From: Chlamydomonas reinhardtii
Lineage: Eukaryota; Chlorophyta; Chlorophyceae; Chlamydomonadales; Chlamydomonadaceae
Assembly: GCF_000002595.2 (NCBI RefSeq)
Contig: NC_057010.1
Location: 5,571,519 to 5,635,518, forward strand
DNA: 64,000 bases
Direction: 5' to 3'
The position numbers and the translations under genes were made by a program. The notes beneath the pieces were generated by a model. It had not been told where the DNA came from, searched no databases, and was given only the letters and a program-made list of their open reading frames with translations. Shown piece after piece: positions 1-11,717 of this stretch. The first letter of the stretch is position 1. Every line of letters starts with the position of its first letter.

Positions 1-1683
1 GCCAGACAATCCTGGTAAGCGCGTCCCTGGACCCGCAGCGGCTGCAAGCCTACAGCCGCTGGTGCGCCCAGCCGGATGCTGCTGCATCTGCTACTGCCGA
101 TGGTGGCGGCAGTAGCAGGCCGCTGGCGCTGGTGGCACTGGACAGCAGGTCCGCGCTGCCCGAGGAGTACCTGCGGCGGCAGCTGCTGCGGGCACAAGGC
201 GAGGGGGAGCCCGGGTTCGGAGCAAACGCGGCACGCGCGGGGACTGCTGCCCAGACGGCGTCAGATACGGCGAGACTACCAGGCCTGTCGTCACTGCAAC
301 CCATGACTGAGCCTGCAGCAGCGGCCAATCACCAGCGGCTACAGCTGGAGCCCACAACCCCGGAGGCCTCCGCTGCTGCTCGTTCCTGCGACGGCGCCCA
401 CCAGCCTTCTCCTCCTCCCGGCTCGTCTCCTGCCACCAGCCCTGACCCCAGCAACGCGACCAGCACCGGCCTCAGCACCAGCGTGAACAACACATCAGAA
501 GGCAGCAGCATCCACAGCAGCCCGGCCCTGGCAGACATCCTGCCGCCGCACCTGGCACATGTGTATGTGTTGTGTCCGGCCGAGCACCGCACGGACCGAG
601 CGCGGAGGCTGGTCCATGCGCTGGGCTCGGAGCGGGCGCTGCTGTTCGTGGGCCGGACCAATCAGGCCATGGTGACCAAGTACAAATTGGAGGCCAGAAA
701 CATGGAGGTGGGGTGCGGGCCGTCGGTGCGGAGGGGAAGGGGAAGGAGGAAGGGGAAGCAAAAGGGAAGGGGGTAGGGAGATGGACCAAGGAGAGGGCAT
801 GAAACAGCGGGTCTTCACAGCTGTGCCGTTTGAGGCTGCGACTGAGAAGTGAAGCGACGGGGAGTCAGGGGAGGCGAGGGCAGCAACTAGGAACTTAGAG
901 CGCACATACAGCGAACGGCCGCCGACTTCAATGCCGGCCCCCCTCCCCACGGGTTCGTGCTCAGGTGTCGGTTTTGCACGGCCGGCTGTCGCGGCTGGAA
1001 CGCTCCAACATCGTGGCGGCCTTCCGCGCCGGCACCTTCCGCGCCCTGGTGGCCACGGACTTGGCGGCGCGCGGCCTGGACCTGCCGGACTGCGACACAG
1101 TCATAAATATGGGGCTGGCGCCTGACGCACTGGCGTACGCGCACCGCGCGGGCCGGGCGGGGCGCGCGGGCGCGCCGGGCGTGGTGGCGAGCGTGGTGAG
1201 CCGGGCGGAGCTGCCGGCGCTGGAGGCGGCGGCGGCCCGGCTGGGAGTGACGCTGCAGGTGAGGATTGTAGGTGTGCGCGGGTGCATGTGCGTGTGCGTG
1301 CGCGTGTGCATGTGCGGATTATCTCAGTCGTTTGGGGTGTTACATTTTGTGGCCGCTTCGCTGTGAAGAGGATGCGGAGAGGATGCAGCGGCTGGAGTTG
1401 CACTCGACGCAGATCGCTGCCGCATCCGGGGTGGGGTGGGGGGTTTAGGAGAGTCCGCGGCCCCAGAATGCGCTGCCAGTTTGGGGGGCAAACGCGAAAA
1501 TGACCGCATACTGTAGGGCGGGGTTCTGACAATTGGATTGCTGCTTCCCGCGTCGCTTTGTGGCTGCTACAGGCCATTTCTGTTGCGCACGGCAGCATCG
1601 CTCCGCAGGACCAGGTGGGCACAGAGGACAACCCGCATACACGGCCGGGGACACGAAGAGGCTTCGTCAAGCGCAAGGCGTAA
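1..1683 (+). CDS. DEAD-box ATP-dependent RNA helicase, C-terminal part (5' end outside window)
   Basis: Exons 3..707, 965..1258, probably 1371..1430, and 1609..1683 (stop TAA); the start lies upstream of the window. The first exon opens with QTILVSAS, the motif III position of DEAD-box helicases (usually SAT, here SAS). A linker of about 130 residues rich in Ser, Ala and Pro follows, then LPPHLAHVYVLCP and the motif IV-like FVGRTNQ. The second exon carries the RecA-like domain 2 motifs: LHGRLSRLER, VATDLAARGLD (motif V) and YAHRAGRAGRAG (motif VI). The last exon ends in RRGFVKRKA. Such proteins unwind RNA with ATP; the specific substrate cannot be told. The 20-codon exon at 1371 is the least certain part: its acceptor is weak, and skipping it also keeps the frame. 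Confidence 0.88.
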
Positions 1684-2460
1684 TGACTGGCGATGCATCG
1701 AGTGGCTATCAGCAGGAAAGGCCGTGAGGTGTGCACGAGGGTCTCCGTTGATTAAGCGTGTATGCGCGATGGGGAGAATAGAGGTGTGCAAGCGCGCTGG
1801 GCATGTTGAAGCTGGACATGTCCGGACATGCCAACCTGCCACGGCCTGAACGGGCCCTGTAACGCAAGTGAACTTGGACTTGGACTGCCATATTGCATCA
1901 CCAGGCAGATGTGGCTAATAGCCGGCAAGCAAAGGGCACAGCACGTTTGGCCACGGTTTCCAAGGAGTTGCGGAGAAGTGGTTGGAAGGGGGTTGCAGCA
2001 GTTGCACCTGGAAGAGGAACGCCGGTCCCGAGCCAAGTCTTCGGCTTTCCCCATCTCAAGTCTTATCGATTTCATCACACATATTATGCCAGCCAGGTCC
2101 CAGGGCCAGGGTTGCCGGGACTATTTGTATCAAGCATGCACCTAGGTCCGCGTGCGGGAGCTCTTGAGCGCGTCAGGGCTCATCTTGCGTGCTTAAACAG
2201 TCCCACAATCATCATCTAAGTATGTTGCATGAGGGAACGTGCGAAGTGGCGAATTTTCGTTGACAGGCCCCCATGCAGGGGGGCACTTCGAGCACGGACT
2301 TGGAGACCGAGTCTGAGCACTTCAGTATTTTCCTGCGACGAAACTACTACTGCAATTATAAGCAAATTACGCTGTTATATTACCAAGTCATGAACTAGGA
2401 GCCCGAGCTCCAACATATAACAAGGCCCTCTCCTTCCAAAGCGACCTGAGAGAGCGAGCC
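1684..2460. other. Intergenic: helicase 3' UTR and CFAP20 promoter/5' UTR
   Basis: No open frame with convincing composition or splice sites was seen. The first ~180 bp are the helicase 3' UTR; the rest, more AT-rich near 2330-2400, must contain the CFAP20 promoter and 5' UTR. No clear TATA box or repeat was recognised. Confidence 0.5.
1858..1862 (+). terminator. TGTAA polyadenylation signal of the helicase gene
   Basis: This is the pentamer used as poly(A) signal in Chlamydomonas-type algae. It lies 175 bp past the helicase stop codon, a normal 3' UTR length. Confidence 0.55.
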
Positions 2461-3818
2461 ATGTTCAAGAACGCCTTCCAATCCGGCTTCCTGTCGGTGC
2501 TGTATAGCATTGGCTCGAAGCCCCTAGAGATTTGGGACAAGCAAGGTGCGCGCATGTCCGTCCCGCCAGCACGGAGGCTCGTCGGGGGCAGCGAGGACGC
2601 GGCTGTGGCTCCCTGTGGACCTTTGGAGTGGGTTGTGGGCTGACCGGGTCCGCTTCCTGCACTCGCAGTTAGCAATGGCCACATCAAGCGCATCACAGAC
2701 GCGGACATCCAGTCTTCGGTGCTGGAGATAATGGGGCAGAACGTCTCCACAACATACATCACCTGCCCAGCGGATCCCAACAAGACGTTGGGGATCAAGC
2801 TGCCGTTCCTGGTGCTCATCATTAAGAACCTGAACAAATACTTCAGGCAAGCCGCGTCCCAATCTGCGCTGCCGGCCCCACCCCGCCCCGCAAAACCCCC
2901 GCTAACATTCATATTTGCATCTACAGCTTCGAGGTACAAGTTCTGGACGACAAGAACGTGCGGAGACGCTTCCGCGCGTCGAACTATCAGGTATGTTAGC
3001 AGCCGCGCCCGCCGACCGCTTCGAAGGGCCCTGGAAAATATTGCATCCAATAAAGAAATGGCATACAACGAAGTATAATTCTTCAAAGCGCCCCGCAGCA
3101 CACCCGCGAACTGTCACTAAGCATGTGCCCCGTTCGTGTTGCCCTGCGCAGTCGACAACGCGCGTTAAGCCGTTCATCTGCACCATGCCCATGCGCCTGG
3201 ACAGCGGGTGGAACCAGATTCAGTTCAACCTGTCGGTGAGTTTGGCATTCGTATGAACCCACCCCCACACACATGTCACCCTGCCTGCGCGCAAGGCTGA
3301 CAACTGGTTCCGTACGCTGGGCAGGACTTCACGCGCCGCGCTTACGGGACGAACTACATCGAGACGCTGCGGGTCCAGGTGCACGCGAACTGCCGCATCC
3401 GCCGCATCTACTTCTCCGACCGCCTGTACTCGGAAGAGGAGCTGCCCGCCGAGTGAGTGTGCTGCGTTATGGCTCAGGAGCACCGACCACGCTTGGCTGG
3501 TGGACCGCAACGTCTGAATGTGGGAGGGCTAGGGGAAAACCGTCGGTTGCTCCGGACGCGGTGACCCGACGGGGCTACGGGTGTCCGTGCAGCTTGCACA
3601 ACTAGGTTGAAGCTAGCACTGACTGGCGCTGTGCCCGTGCCCCTTCCCCATATTTGCATGTGTCAACAAAAAGGTTCAAGCTCTTCCTGCCGGTAAGACG
3701 CAGCCCAGGCGACGCAACCGCTTTGTTTGTCGTGCCTCCGTAGCCAGACTCCGTAACCCATGGACATGCACCAACCCACACACCCGCTCTTCCTGGCGTG
3801 CAGATCCAGAAGTCGTAG
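2461..3818 (+). CDS. CFAP20: Cilia and flagella associated protein 20 (BUG22/FAP20 family)
   Basis: Seven exons (2461..2545, 2669..2846, 2927..2990, 3152..3235, 3325..3452, 3674..3692, 3804..3818) give 190 residues, close to the ~193 of animal CFAP20. The protein starts [20 protein letters not shown], contains [38 protein letters not shown] and [14 protein letters not shown], and ends LPIQKS; these stretches are diagnostic of this very conserved family. CFAP20 is an axonemal inner-junction protein bridging A- and B-tubules of doublet microtubules, needed for normal ciliary beating, so the organism is ciliated. The second intron (2847..2926) uses a GC donor (CAG/GCAAGC) with a normal AG acceptor; no other reading restores the conserved YFSFEVQ. 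The last two exons are only 19 and 15 nt long. Confidence 0.97.
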
Positions 3819-5497
3819 GCGGGAGGCAGAGCGGTTTCGGCTGGAGGCTGTATGGATGGAGCTGGTGGCGGCTGGTGCTAGAGCCTGGAGGAGCAGGAGG
3901 CGGAGGAGCGACAGCGTTTGCCAGCGCTGTGGGTTACAGATGAACTAGGGGGAGCAAAGCGAGCAGCAACAGCAGCGGCTTGCGCGTACAGCTCTGGCGA
4001 GTCCAGCCGGCAAATGCTGATGGCCATTGGTGGCCACAGCTGCTACCTGCAGTGGAGCGCCGACGTCAGCAGCACAGCAACACTGGCCGTGGTTGCATAT
4101 CTCGTGGGTGACGGCGTCTTGGGACGTGGCTGCCAATGGGGAAACGCTGGTGGTCGGGTTCCCGCGGTACGCGTGCCATGTATTAGGGGCCTGGGCGGAC
4201 GCTGCTGGCAAGCCGCAGATGCGGCGGGCACGTCGCTCATCAATGCTGTCGGTGGTACGCGAGAGCTCGCGAAGCAGCATGGCACGCTGCAGGCACCTGG
4301 TGTGGGGCAAGAGTGAGGCGAGCCCAGTCTCACATCATGCCGCCATGGATGAATCTGACCATGACGTGTTAGCTGACCCTGACCAAATTGTTGACGAGTC
4401 CTGACAAGCTGCCTGCGCCACGGGCGCGTGCGGGGATTCAGGCCGCCCCGTCAGCGCCGCGGCATAGCAGTGCGCAAGCGTGTGTTCGTGTTAATGATTG
4501 CGTTCTGTCTATGCAAGGTCTGCGTTGTACCGTGGGTGATTTTGGTTGCATAAGTACTGCCGGGCAAGGGCAGAATGGCGCCTTTACGAAGACGAGCGCT
4601 GCAGCTACGAGAGGGGAGGTGCCGTGTGCTCAAGTCCGTAGGCTGAGAGTATGTCTGGCCATGGCGGTGAGCCCGCGCCTGATGGAAGCCGGATTAGGCA
4701 TCATGCAGTATGCAGGGCCGGCGAGCGAATGTGCGTCGCCGTGCATGTAAATACCCAGGTTACGGATATGCGCCGTCCCCTCGGCCTAAGGGCACGCCCA
4801 GAGGGTGAGTGCGGCCCTGAGCAGAGCAGCCATGAACCATTTACGCATTTCAGCAACCATGTGTAAAAGCATCTTTGATAACCATCATTGTTGACTCCTT
4901 GCCGTGCGTGGCGCGAGCGAGGCTTCCAGGTTACTGAAATGCAGCTGTTTGCAGCAGTGCATGAGCAACAGAGGCCAGGCTGACAGCACTGAGGCCCTTC
5001 CCAGCGCAGTCCTGAGCCGAGCAGGTGTCAAGCTCGAAGCTATTGTTACAAAGCAGATTCGGACACACAGCGCCAATTCCCTTGTGCTTTCCTAACAGTA
5101 GTGCACTTAACACTCCGCCAAGCAGCATGAACGCCCTCCCAACACGCGTGCTTGCGGCAGACCGCGTTGGCTTGCCACATATAGGCGTTCGCGTCCAGTA
5201 CGCAAGACATCAGAAAGGATTCCCGGCTTCCCGCGCGGCGGCACTCAGTGCATTGTGGCTTCGGTTGCTATGCACCGCCTGCAGCCTGACCGCCCCGAAA
5301 CGCCAACGTCCACCCAAAGACTGCATTCCGTCACACATTCGCATCCAGCAAAAACCGTGCCTGCGCAGTCTCCATACTCACAGCCCTCATCACGCAGGGG
5401 AGAGACTCAGCCTCCAGCTTGGCCGGCAGCCCAACAGTCGCACCACAGGCACCGTTGTGAGCGCCGAGTACACGCATGCACCATTCCCAGCCCCGAA
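3819..5497. other. Convergent 3' UTR region between CFAP20 and EMC4
   Basis: CFAP20 (+) and EMC4 (-) converge here. Candidate CFAP20 poly(A) signals TGTAA lie at 4746..4750 and 4862..4866, implying a long 3' UTR of about 0.9-1.05 kb. TTACA (TGTAA on -) at 5046..5050 is a candidate signal for EMC4, 450 bp past its stop. Several open frames exist, but none has splice context or a recognisable domain. Confidence 0.5.
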
Positions 5498-7128
5498 TCA
5501 TAGCGCCGGGTACGCGTGCTCCAGCACAGGTGGCACCGGCATAGTGGAGATGAAGTCGCTGGGCGAGGACGGCAGCAGTCGCATAGCACTCAGCTTGTAC
5601 AGCCCGAATATGAGCTGCCCAAGGTTCACCAGGCAATACAGCGCGCGCGGCGTGAGCGTGTCCAGCTGCTTCCACTCCTCGTCCCGGGGAAAGACTGCGA
5701 CAGGGTTGGGAGGTGGGAAAGAAGTAAAGAAAGGAAGCTTGGCAAGCCTATGTACGGTACACCAGATGGACAGGAATAGGATGCCTCACATCTGGGCAGC
5801 ACGACCAATGACAATCCGGCGTGTTGAAGGCTCTAATCCTGGACAGCGCGTTGCTTGTGAGCATGATACAAACGGCCGCGCGCGCACCTTCTCCGGAGCT
5901 CATGATTGCGGACACGGGCGCGGAGATGAGGTTGAACGTCATGAAGATGGAGAAGATCTGAATTGAGTTGCCGAACATCCAGGCCATGAAGCACATCATG
6001 CCCACCTGCACAGCAGAACATGCCCACAACAGGTTATATCTGTAGCAGGAGCGAGGGCGCCGTAGGAGTTCAGCCCACCACATCCACCTGCCACGCTCCC
6101 ACCATGATTCAAGCTCGACACCAGTCCCGCAAGCCGGCGTGCCCTATCGCCCACAAGTCCGCAAGTTTCAAGTGCTAGTCTGGTCAGGGCCACCATTGCT
6201 TTATCAATCCAAGCGGTTTGCCTGTGTGCGACCGTGCTGCACTGAATCTGGACGCAAGGTCTGGCTGCACGGGCAGGACGCACGCAGCTGACCCCGAACT
6301 CACTTGCTTGATGGGCGCCGTGGCCTTGGCATACAGCGCCTGTCAAATGGGATACGGCAACACGGACAGGAGCATTCATATTCGGTGGCCACTGCTGAGA
6401 CACTAGGAGCAGAAACGCACCACTCCCATGGGCAGTTCATCCTGTGTCCCTTACGTGTATTGTAAAGGGCTAATCGTGCATCTGCCGTACCACCAGCACG
6501 CAGCGCGCCTGACGACAATGTACGCCCCAGTTCACCCCTTGACCAATCGCTACCTTACGCGTGGACCCATCCTGCTGTACCTGCGTCTTGTTGGCCATTC
6601 AATCCGCTGCCTACGCCCTCGTCCTGACTGTGCAACAGGCCTGCTCTGCCTATGCAACGTGGCAACCTCCGACCTCCAGGAACGCCATACCGGTACACCC
6701 ACCGAAAGGCATCCCTTGCCCAGGTTGGGTCCCACCTGGTGCACGCCACGTCTCCCCCGACCCAGCGATCCGCCCATGCAATGCTTTGCCTGCCACCTCG
6801 TTCCTCGTGTCCGCCTACCGTGGACAGCCCGCTCCCCCTGCCCCTGGCGGGCACACCACAGGCACCCTCTCACGCCTAACGCACCTGCTGCCTCCGCGCC
6901 AACGCGTTCTTGTCCTTCGCCTTGCTGCTGCTGAGCATCCCGATCTGTGACACCACGCAAGCATGTATCAATAATTGTAGGGACGTAGCCGAAACGGAGC
7001 ATTATCCCGTCTGCAAAACTTACCGGGTCCTTGGCAATCGACGCGTCGTAGCCGGGCGGGTCCGTTTGAGACTTCCGGTCGGGTATTAATGACTCAAAGT
7101 CCATCTTCCAGCTCTTGAGGTCGGCCAT
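5498..7128 (-). CDS. EMC4: ER membrane protein complex subunit 4
   Basis: Five exons on the minus strand, in coding order complement 7024..7128, 6885..6944, 6304..6339, 5888..6005 and 5498..5694, give 171 residues. The start MADLKSWKMDF is followed by a charged segment, then ALYAKATAPIKQ, the first hydrophobic helix MMCFMAWMFGNSIQIFSIFM and NLISAPVSAIMSS. A last exon holds ALYCLVNLGQLIFGLYKL and the family-typical LLPSSPSDFIST (compare LLPTHASDW in plants and animals). EMC4 is a membrane subunit of the EMC, which inserts tail-anchored and multipass proteins into the ER. Length and helix order fit the family (about 180 residues). It shares a short divergent promoter region with EBP2. Confidence 0.93.
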
Positions 7129-7451
7129 TTCGCAAATGCCCTGTCTTGAAGTGCCTTGAAGTAAGCGACAAAGCTGTGCAATGCTATGTATGCTTGTCCT
7201 CAAGTCAGGTTTAATTAATGTAAACTGCTGGCAAAACACGGGCAAGCAATGGAGCGCTCAAGCAGTGGAAATCCCGAGGCCTCATTGCAAACCACCCGGG
7301 TCCCAATTTGCATAGTTCAAATTCATAAGACTTCGGCCTGAGTACTTGTTAATTATCACTTGGTTCCAAGAGGAACGCCACAACAGAAGGCCTACTAACG
7401 TTTCTGCCTGCCGCCTCCAACCACTCTTCACCCGTATTGAAAGTCTCGATA
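7129..7451. promoter_or_regulatory. Bidirectional promoter region EMC4/EBP2
   Basis: The two start codons (EMC4 on -, EBP2 on +) are 323 bp apart, so both promoters and 5' UTRs must fit here. The middle, around 7200-7350, is visibly more AT-rich than the flanking coding DNA. No named motif was recognised. Confidence 0.6.
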
Positions 7452-10400
7452 ATGGGCAATAAACGTAGGCGGGCACAGGAGTCGGACGAGGAGTCAGAGG
7501 AGGAGCTCGACGAGGTACGCGAAGCGCCGGCACACCATTTCTTTGGCCGGAAGCGGAAGGCAGGGTGGCGGGGCACTGTCACTCAAATGCAGTCATTATG
7601 GTATCGCAAATACTGTAGCAGCTCAGCCGCCAGCCGCCGTTGTCACTGTATAGCTCGGCGGGCGGGCATGTCCGGCAGCGGGAGCTCCTGCTGGCGTCAG
7701 ACAGTCGCGTGTGGCACTAAGAAATTGGGGAAAATGCCTTTCTTGCTCAGGGGGGTGGGTTTGTGGGCAGGGCAAACAGGTTCCAGGGTTTCGCTAACGA
7801 CACGCTCGCAGCAAGCTGAAGAGCGGGTGCTGGTAACTGTGACCCACAGTCTGCACCCACCATCCCGACGTCATGCGCGCAGGAGCTTGACGAGGAGATG
7901 GAGGACGAGGACGACGAGGCAGAGCCGGGGGCGCCCGGCAAGCGCCCCGCCACATACAATGTAGACGCGATCCATGAGAAGCTAGAAGACATCGGGTGGA
8001 CCACCGAGGTGCGTGTTGGCAATAGTGGCGGCGCTGCTTCAAGACTGTCCGGGTTGATGTCTGGTGGACAGACTGTGTGGAGCCCTAGAGGCTTGCAGAG
8101 ACGCCAGGTGGCAGGGCGATGGTGCCAGGGCACACCGTCACGAGCGACACCCTGCAACCCGCCACACTCGAGCGCTTCTGGCTGGCTTTAGTTGGCCCCT
8201 GGCTTTCCCGCCCTCACCGTATCGCCACCTGCCTAACTCCTCTCGTGCTCTCATCCACCCTCCATCCGCCCTCCATCCGCACTCCATCCGCCCTTCATCT
8301 GGCCCTCGCCTGCCCTTCATCTGCCCTGCTGCCCTCGGCCTGCAGGTGGAGTGGGAGGAGACTCAGGCCATCACCACGGAGGCGCCCACGCAGGTGGACA
8401 ACGTGGAGGACGACCTGGCCAGGGAGCTGGCCTTCTACAACCAGGTGAGGGGCTGGGGGTGGCGCGGGTGGGGTGGGGGTGTGCGGAGCGTGTGTGCGCG
8501 GAGCGCGTGTGTATGCGTGTGGGATGGGTGGGTGTGGGTATGTGGTGGGGTCCAAGGCACGGCTTGACGGGGAGGGATGGTGTGGGGTGGGGAGGGTGCT
8601 GGGGAGACCGGGGCGTAGGTGGGAGGGAGCTTATGGCGATGGATTGCTGTGCTGGATGTTGTCGTTTTCAAATGCCCAGCTTGTCGACTTTCAGAACCCG
8701 AAACCAGCTGCCAGGGCGTGCACAGGGAAGGGAGGGAGGCAAACAGGTGGAAGGGATGGGGAGTACCTGACGCGTTGGAGGACGGCAGGGTGGGGCGTGC
8801 GTGTCCTTCAAGCGGGGGGGGGGCTGCGGCGGTATGCCTCGTGGTGTGCGGGTCGCTGGGTAAAACAAGAATGCTGATGTGTAGCAGACAGGCTTGCGAT
8901 TGCAGGGGCAAACAGGGATGTGTGGGAGAACAGGGAGCGACAGCTCGCAGGGCCTTGGACAGAAGCGCAAACTCTGACTTAGAACGTCTCCACACCCGGC
9001 CGCATACCGTGTTCACCTCCGCAGTATCCCATTCTTCGCCCACTACGCCTGTGCATGCTTGCATTCGCAAACCCACAACCCCCCTTCCGCACACCCATCC
9101 CCCACCATAACCTCCCTCCTCGCCCTCCCTCCTCCCCAGGCTCTGTCCGCCGCCCAGGCCGCCATCCGGCGCTTCCAGGCCGCGGGTGTGCCCTGGCTGC
9201 GGCCGCTGGACTACTACGCGGAGATGGTCAAGAGCGATGAGCACATGGCCAAGGCGGGTGCAGGGATGGGGGCGCAGGGATGGGGGTGCAGGGATGGGGG
9301 CGCATGGATGGGGGGGGCAGGAGGGCAACGGCGTGGGGAGCAGCGAGGGGGGAGGCGGAGCGTGGCGGAGGGGAGGGAGGTGGAGGGGGGGAGGGAGCGG
9401 AGGCGAGGGAGGTGGAGGGGGGAGAGGGAGCGGAGGCGAGGGAGGTGGAGGGGGGAGAGGGAGCGGAGGCGAGGGAGGTGGAGGGGGGAGAGGGAGCGGA
9501 GGCGAGGGAGGTGGAGGGGGGAGAGGGAGCGGAGGTGAGGGAGGCAGGAGCGCGCGGCTTGTATGCGGGCCGCGAGTGGGGTTGGTCGGAGGCAAGAGAG
9601 GAACACCCCAGTCTGCACGCACATGCTGCGTTGCCCTTATCCTTTCTTTGCCCTCCGTGACCTACACACACGCACACAGGTGAAGGAGCAACTCATGTTT
9701 GAGCAGAAGCAGATCGAGGCGGCCGAGGAGCGGCGCAAGCAGCGTGAGGCCAAGCAGTACGGCAAGCAGGTGCAGCTGGCCAAGAACAAGGAGCGGGCGG
9801 CGGAGAAGAAGAAGGCCATCACAGAGGTCACCAAGCTCCGCAAGCAGCGCGAGAAGAGCGTGAGTAATCTGTGCAAGTTGGGAGGTTTGGTGGTTGGATG
9901 GCTGGGGCCAGATGGATGGTTGGTGGGTTGCAGGGCGAGCAGCAGATTCTGAAGATGAGGCCAGCGGGGGTTGCTTCCTACCTGATCCATTGAGGTGTTG
10001 GGACCCTGGATGTTGAGTGCCGGTACTTTAGTCATTCGTCGGGGAGCACATGACCCGCTTTCCACGCACACATGAACCTGTCTTGAACTTTTCCTCTCTT
10101 GTTATTTCCTATCCTTCCCATTCCTATCCTTCCCAGGGCTTCGCCGGCGAGCTGGACATGGACGCCCAGCTGGCGGACATGGAGGCGGAGCGCCGCCGCC
10201 CCATGAACGTCAAGCAGCTGGGAGACCGCAGCGGCGGCCGGGGGGGGCCCAAGGCGCCCTCCAAGAAGCGCCAGGCTCGCGACTCCAAGTTCGGTGAGTG
10301 TGCGAATGTATGTGTATAGGTTACAGCACGGAGGGGTGGGCAATCTGGGGTATACTGGGGCGGGGCGGCGGGAGGGAGGACGAGGGCCGCCCGAACCGAG

Positions 10401-11288
10401 ACCCGCCTCCCGAGGGCCGTACCGAGGGCCAAAGGCCCGAGGGGACAGCGCGAGGGGGGCGGGTTGAGGTGAGGGGCGGCCCGAACCCGACCCGACCACA
10501 TGCCCCGCCTGAGCATGCCACAATGCCCACCCCTCAAGGGTTCTATCCTATACTTATACCCGGGATGGGACCCGAGGGCAAGCAAACAGTCTCAGCAATA
10601 CGCAAGAACGAACGCAATTCATAATTTTAAGCTGGCGGGGCGGGCAGTATGGGGGCGGGGTGGGCAATATGGGGACGGGGCGGGCATTCTGGGGCCGGGG
10701 TGGGCAATATGGGTTTGTCAAATGTTGCCAACCGCCATGTTGCGCGAGCCGGGGACTAGTGGACTGCGAGGCTGGTCAACCTTGTATTGGATGGTCAGCC
10801 ATGATTAAAACCATGTACGAGATATATTTTAACCAGTGCCCGAGGAACCTCCCGGGTTGTAAGCGCTTGAATGCGCAGGAGCGGGAGCTGCTGTCACCAC
10901 GTCTGCCTGTCTCTGTCTGTGTTCCTGCCGCGTACCCTGCCAGTCCAATACATGCATGCCCGCACCCTGTGTCTGCAGCCCTAACCTACCACTCACTACC
11001 CTTTCAAACACCCCTAACCCTACCATACCCATACCCACTCCCACGCGCCCCGTCCCTCAAAACACAGGCTTCGGCGGCCGCAAGTCGCTGAAGAAGCAGA
11101 ACGACGCCTACAGCGCCGCCGATATGGACGGCTACCGGCCCGGCAAGTTCAAGGAGAGCTTTGGGGCGCGTAAGGGCGGCGTGCAGAAGAAGGCGGGAGG
11201 CGGCGGGGCCAAGGGCGGCAAGGGCGCGCAGCGGCCGGGCAAGCAGCGGCGGCAAGCCATGAAGGGCGGCAAGGGCGGCCGGCGGTAG
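7452..11288 (+). CDS. EBP2: rRNA-processing protein EBP2
   Basis: Seven exons (7452..7514, 7883..8008, 8346..8444, 9140..9253, 9680..9859, 10137..10293, 11068..11288) give 319 residues. An acidic N-terminus (MGNKRRRAQESDEESEEELD, then an Asp/Glu tract) leads to NVDAIHEKLEDIGWTTE, the signature WLRPLDYYAEMVKSDEHM, a long Lys/Arg/Glu helix (KRE-rich coiled coil, residues about 140-200), DSKFGFGGRK and a Gly/Lys-rich basic tail ending KGGKGGRR. This is the order of EBP2 (EBNA1-binding protein 2), a nucleolar factor for 27S pre-rRNA processing and 60S assembly. Exon 4 must end AAG before GCGGGT to keep the conserved helix in frame, a second apparent GC-AG intron in this window. Introns 4 and 6 contain G-rich tandem repeats. 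Confidence 0.93.
9367..9545 (+). repeat. G-rich 33-bp minisatellite in EBP2 intron 4
   Basis: Copies with a 33-bp period start at 9398, 9431, 9464, 9497 and 9530, preceded by a diverged partial copy from about 9367. Units are almost purely G and A on the coding strand, with runs of 6-7 G. Because 33 is a multiple of three, long spurious frames run through it on both strands. Confidence 0.93.
10636..10713 (+). repeat. Short G-rich tandem repeat in EBP2 intron 6
   Basis: About three and a half imperfect units of roughly 23 bp of the form GGGGYGGGCAATATGGG lie between EBP2 exons 6 and 7. Further G-rich low-complexity sequence precedes it at 10330-10500. Confidence 0.8.
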
Positions 11289-11547
11289 TGGGTAGGGCGC
11301 GGAGGAGCAGGTGGAGGATATGCACGACATGGAGGTGGACGATAGTTGGGGTGTTCGCAGGCTTGTTCGCAGGAGGTGAGGGCAGTGGGGATAGGAAGCG
11401 TCCGTTAAGTGGGGCAACCACGCCGATGTATGCGAATGTTGCCTAGTTCAATTACCAGAATGGCGCTAGGCGTCCTAAGGAAGCTTCCACGAGGTTTCAA
11501 TGCTTGCTGCAGGCAAATGAGCTACTCGCTTTATCTGAAGAGTCAAG

Positions 11548-11552
11548 TGTAA
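11548..11552 (+). terminator. TGTAA polyadenylation signal of EBP2
   Basis: TGTAA lies 260 bp past the EBP2 stop and 166 bp before the start codon of the next gene, so the two genes are closely packed head to tail. Confidence 0.55.
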
Positions 11553-11717
11553 GGAAGGCGTTTTCGCGTATCGCCCCGGCCGTAAACTTCACGGCCAAGT
11601 GATGCTGTCGACCCACGGTGAAACGCCCTTACTGCAGCGACATAGTGCCCTGGCCAGCACACAGTGCCGGTCTGCTGGCTCACAGGCCTGCTAACATTCA
11701 CAGACTCAAACCCGAGG

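Noticed and set aside
5025-5966. A 313-codon plus-strand frame opposite EMC4
   Set aside because: Overlaps the EMC4 exons antisense; the conserved protein on the minus strand explains the open frame.
8435-9622. A 395-codon minus-strand frame, rich in Pro/Leu, across EBP2 introns
   Set aside because: It is the complement of the EBP2 G-rich minisatellite and coding exons; the repeat period is a multiple of three, so it stays open by chance.
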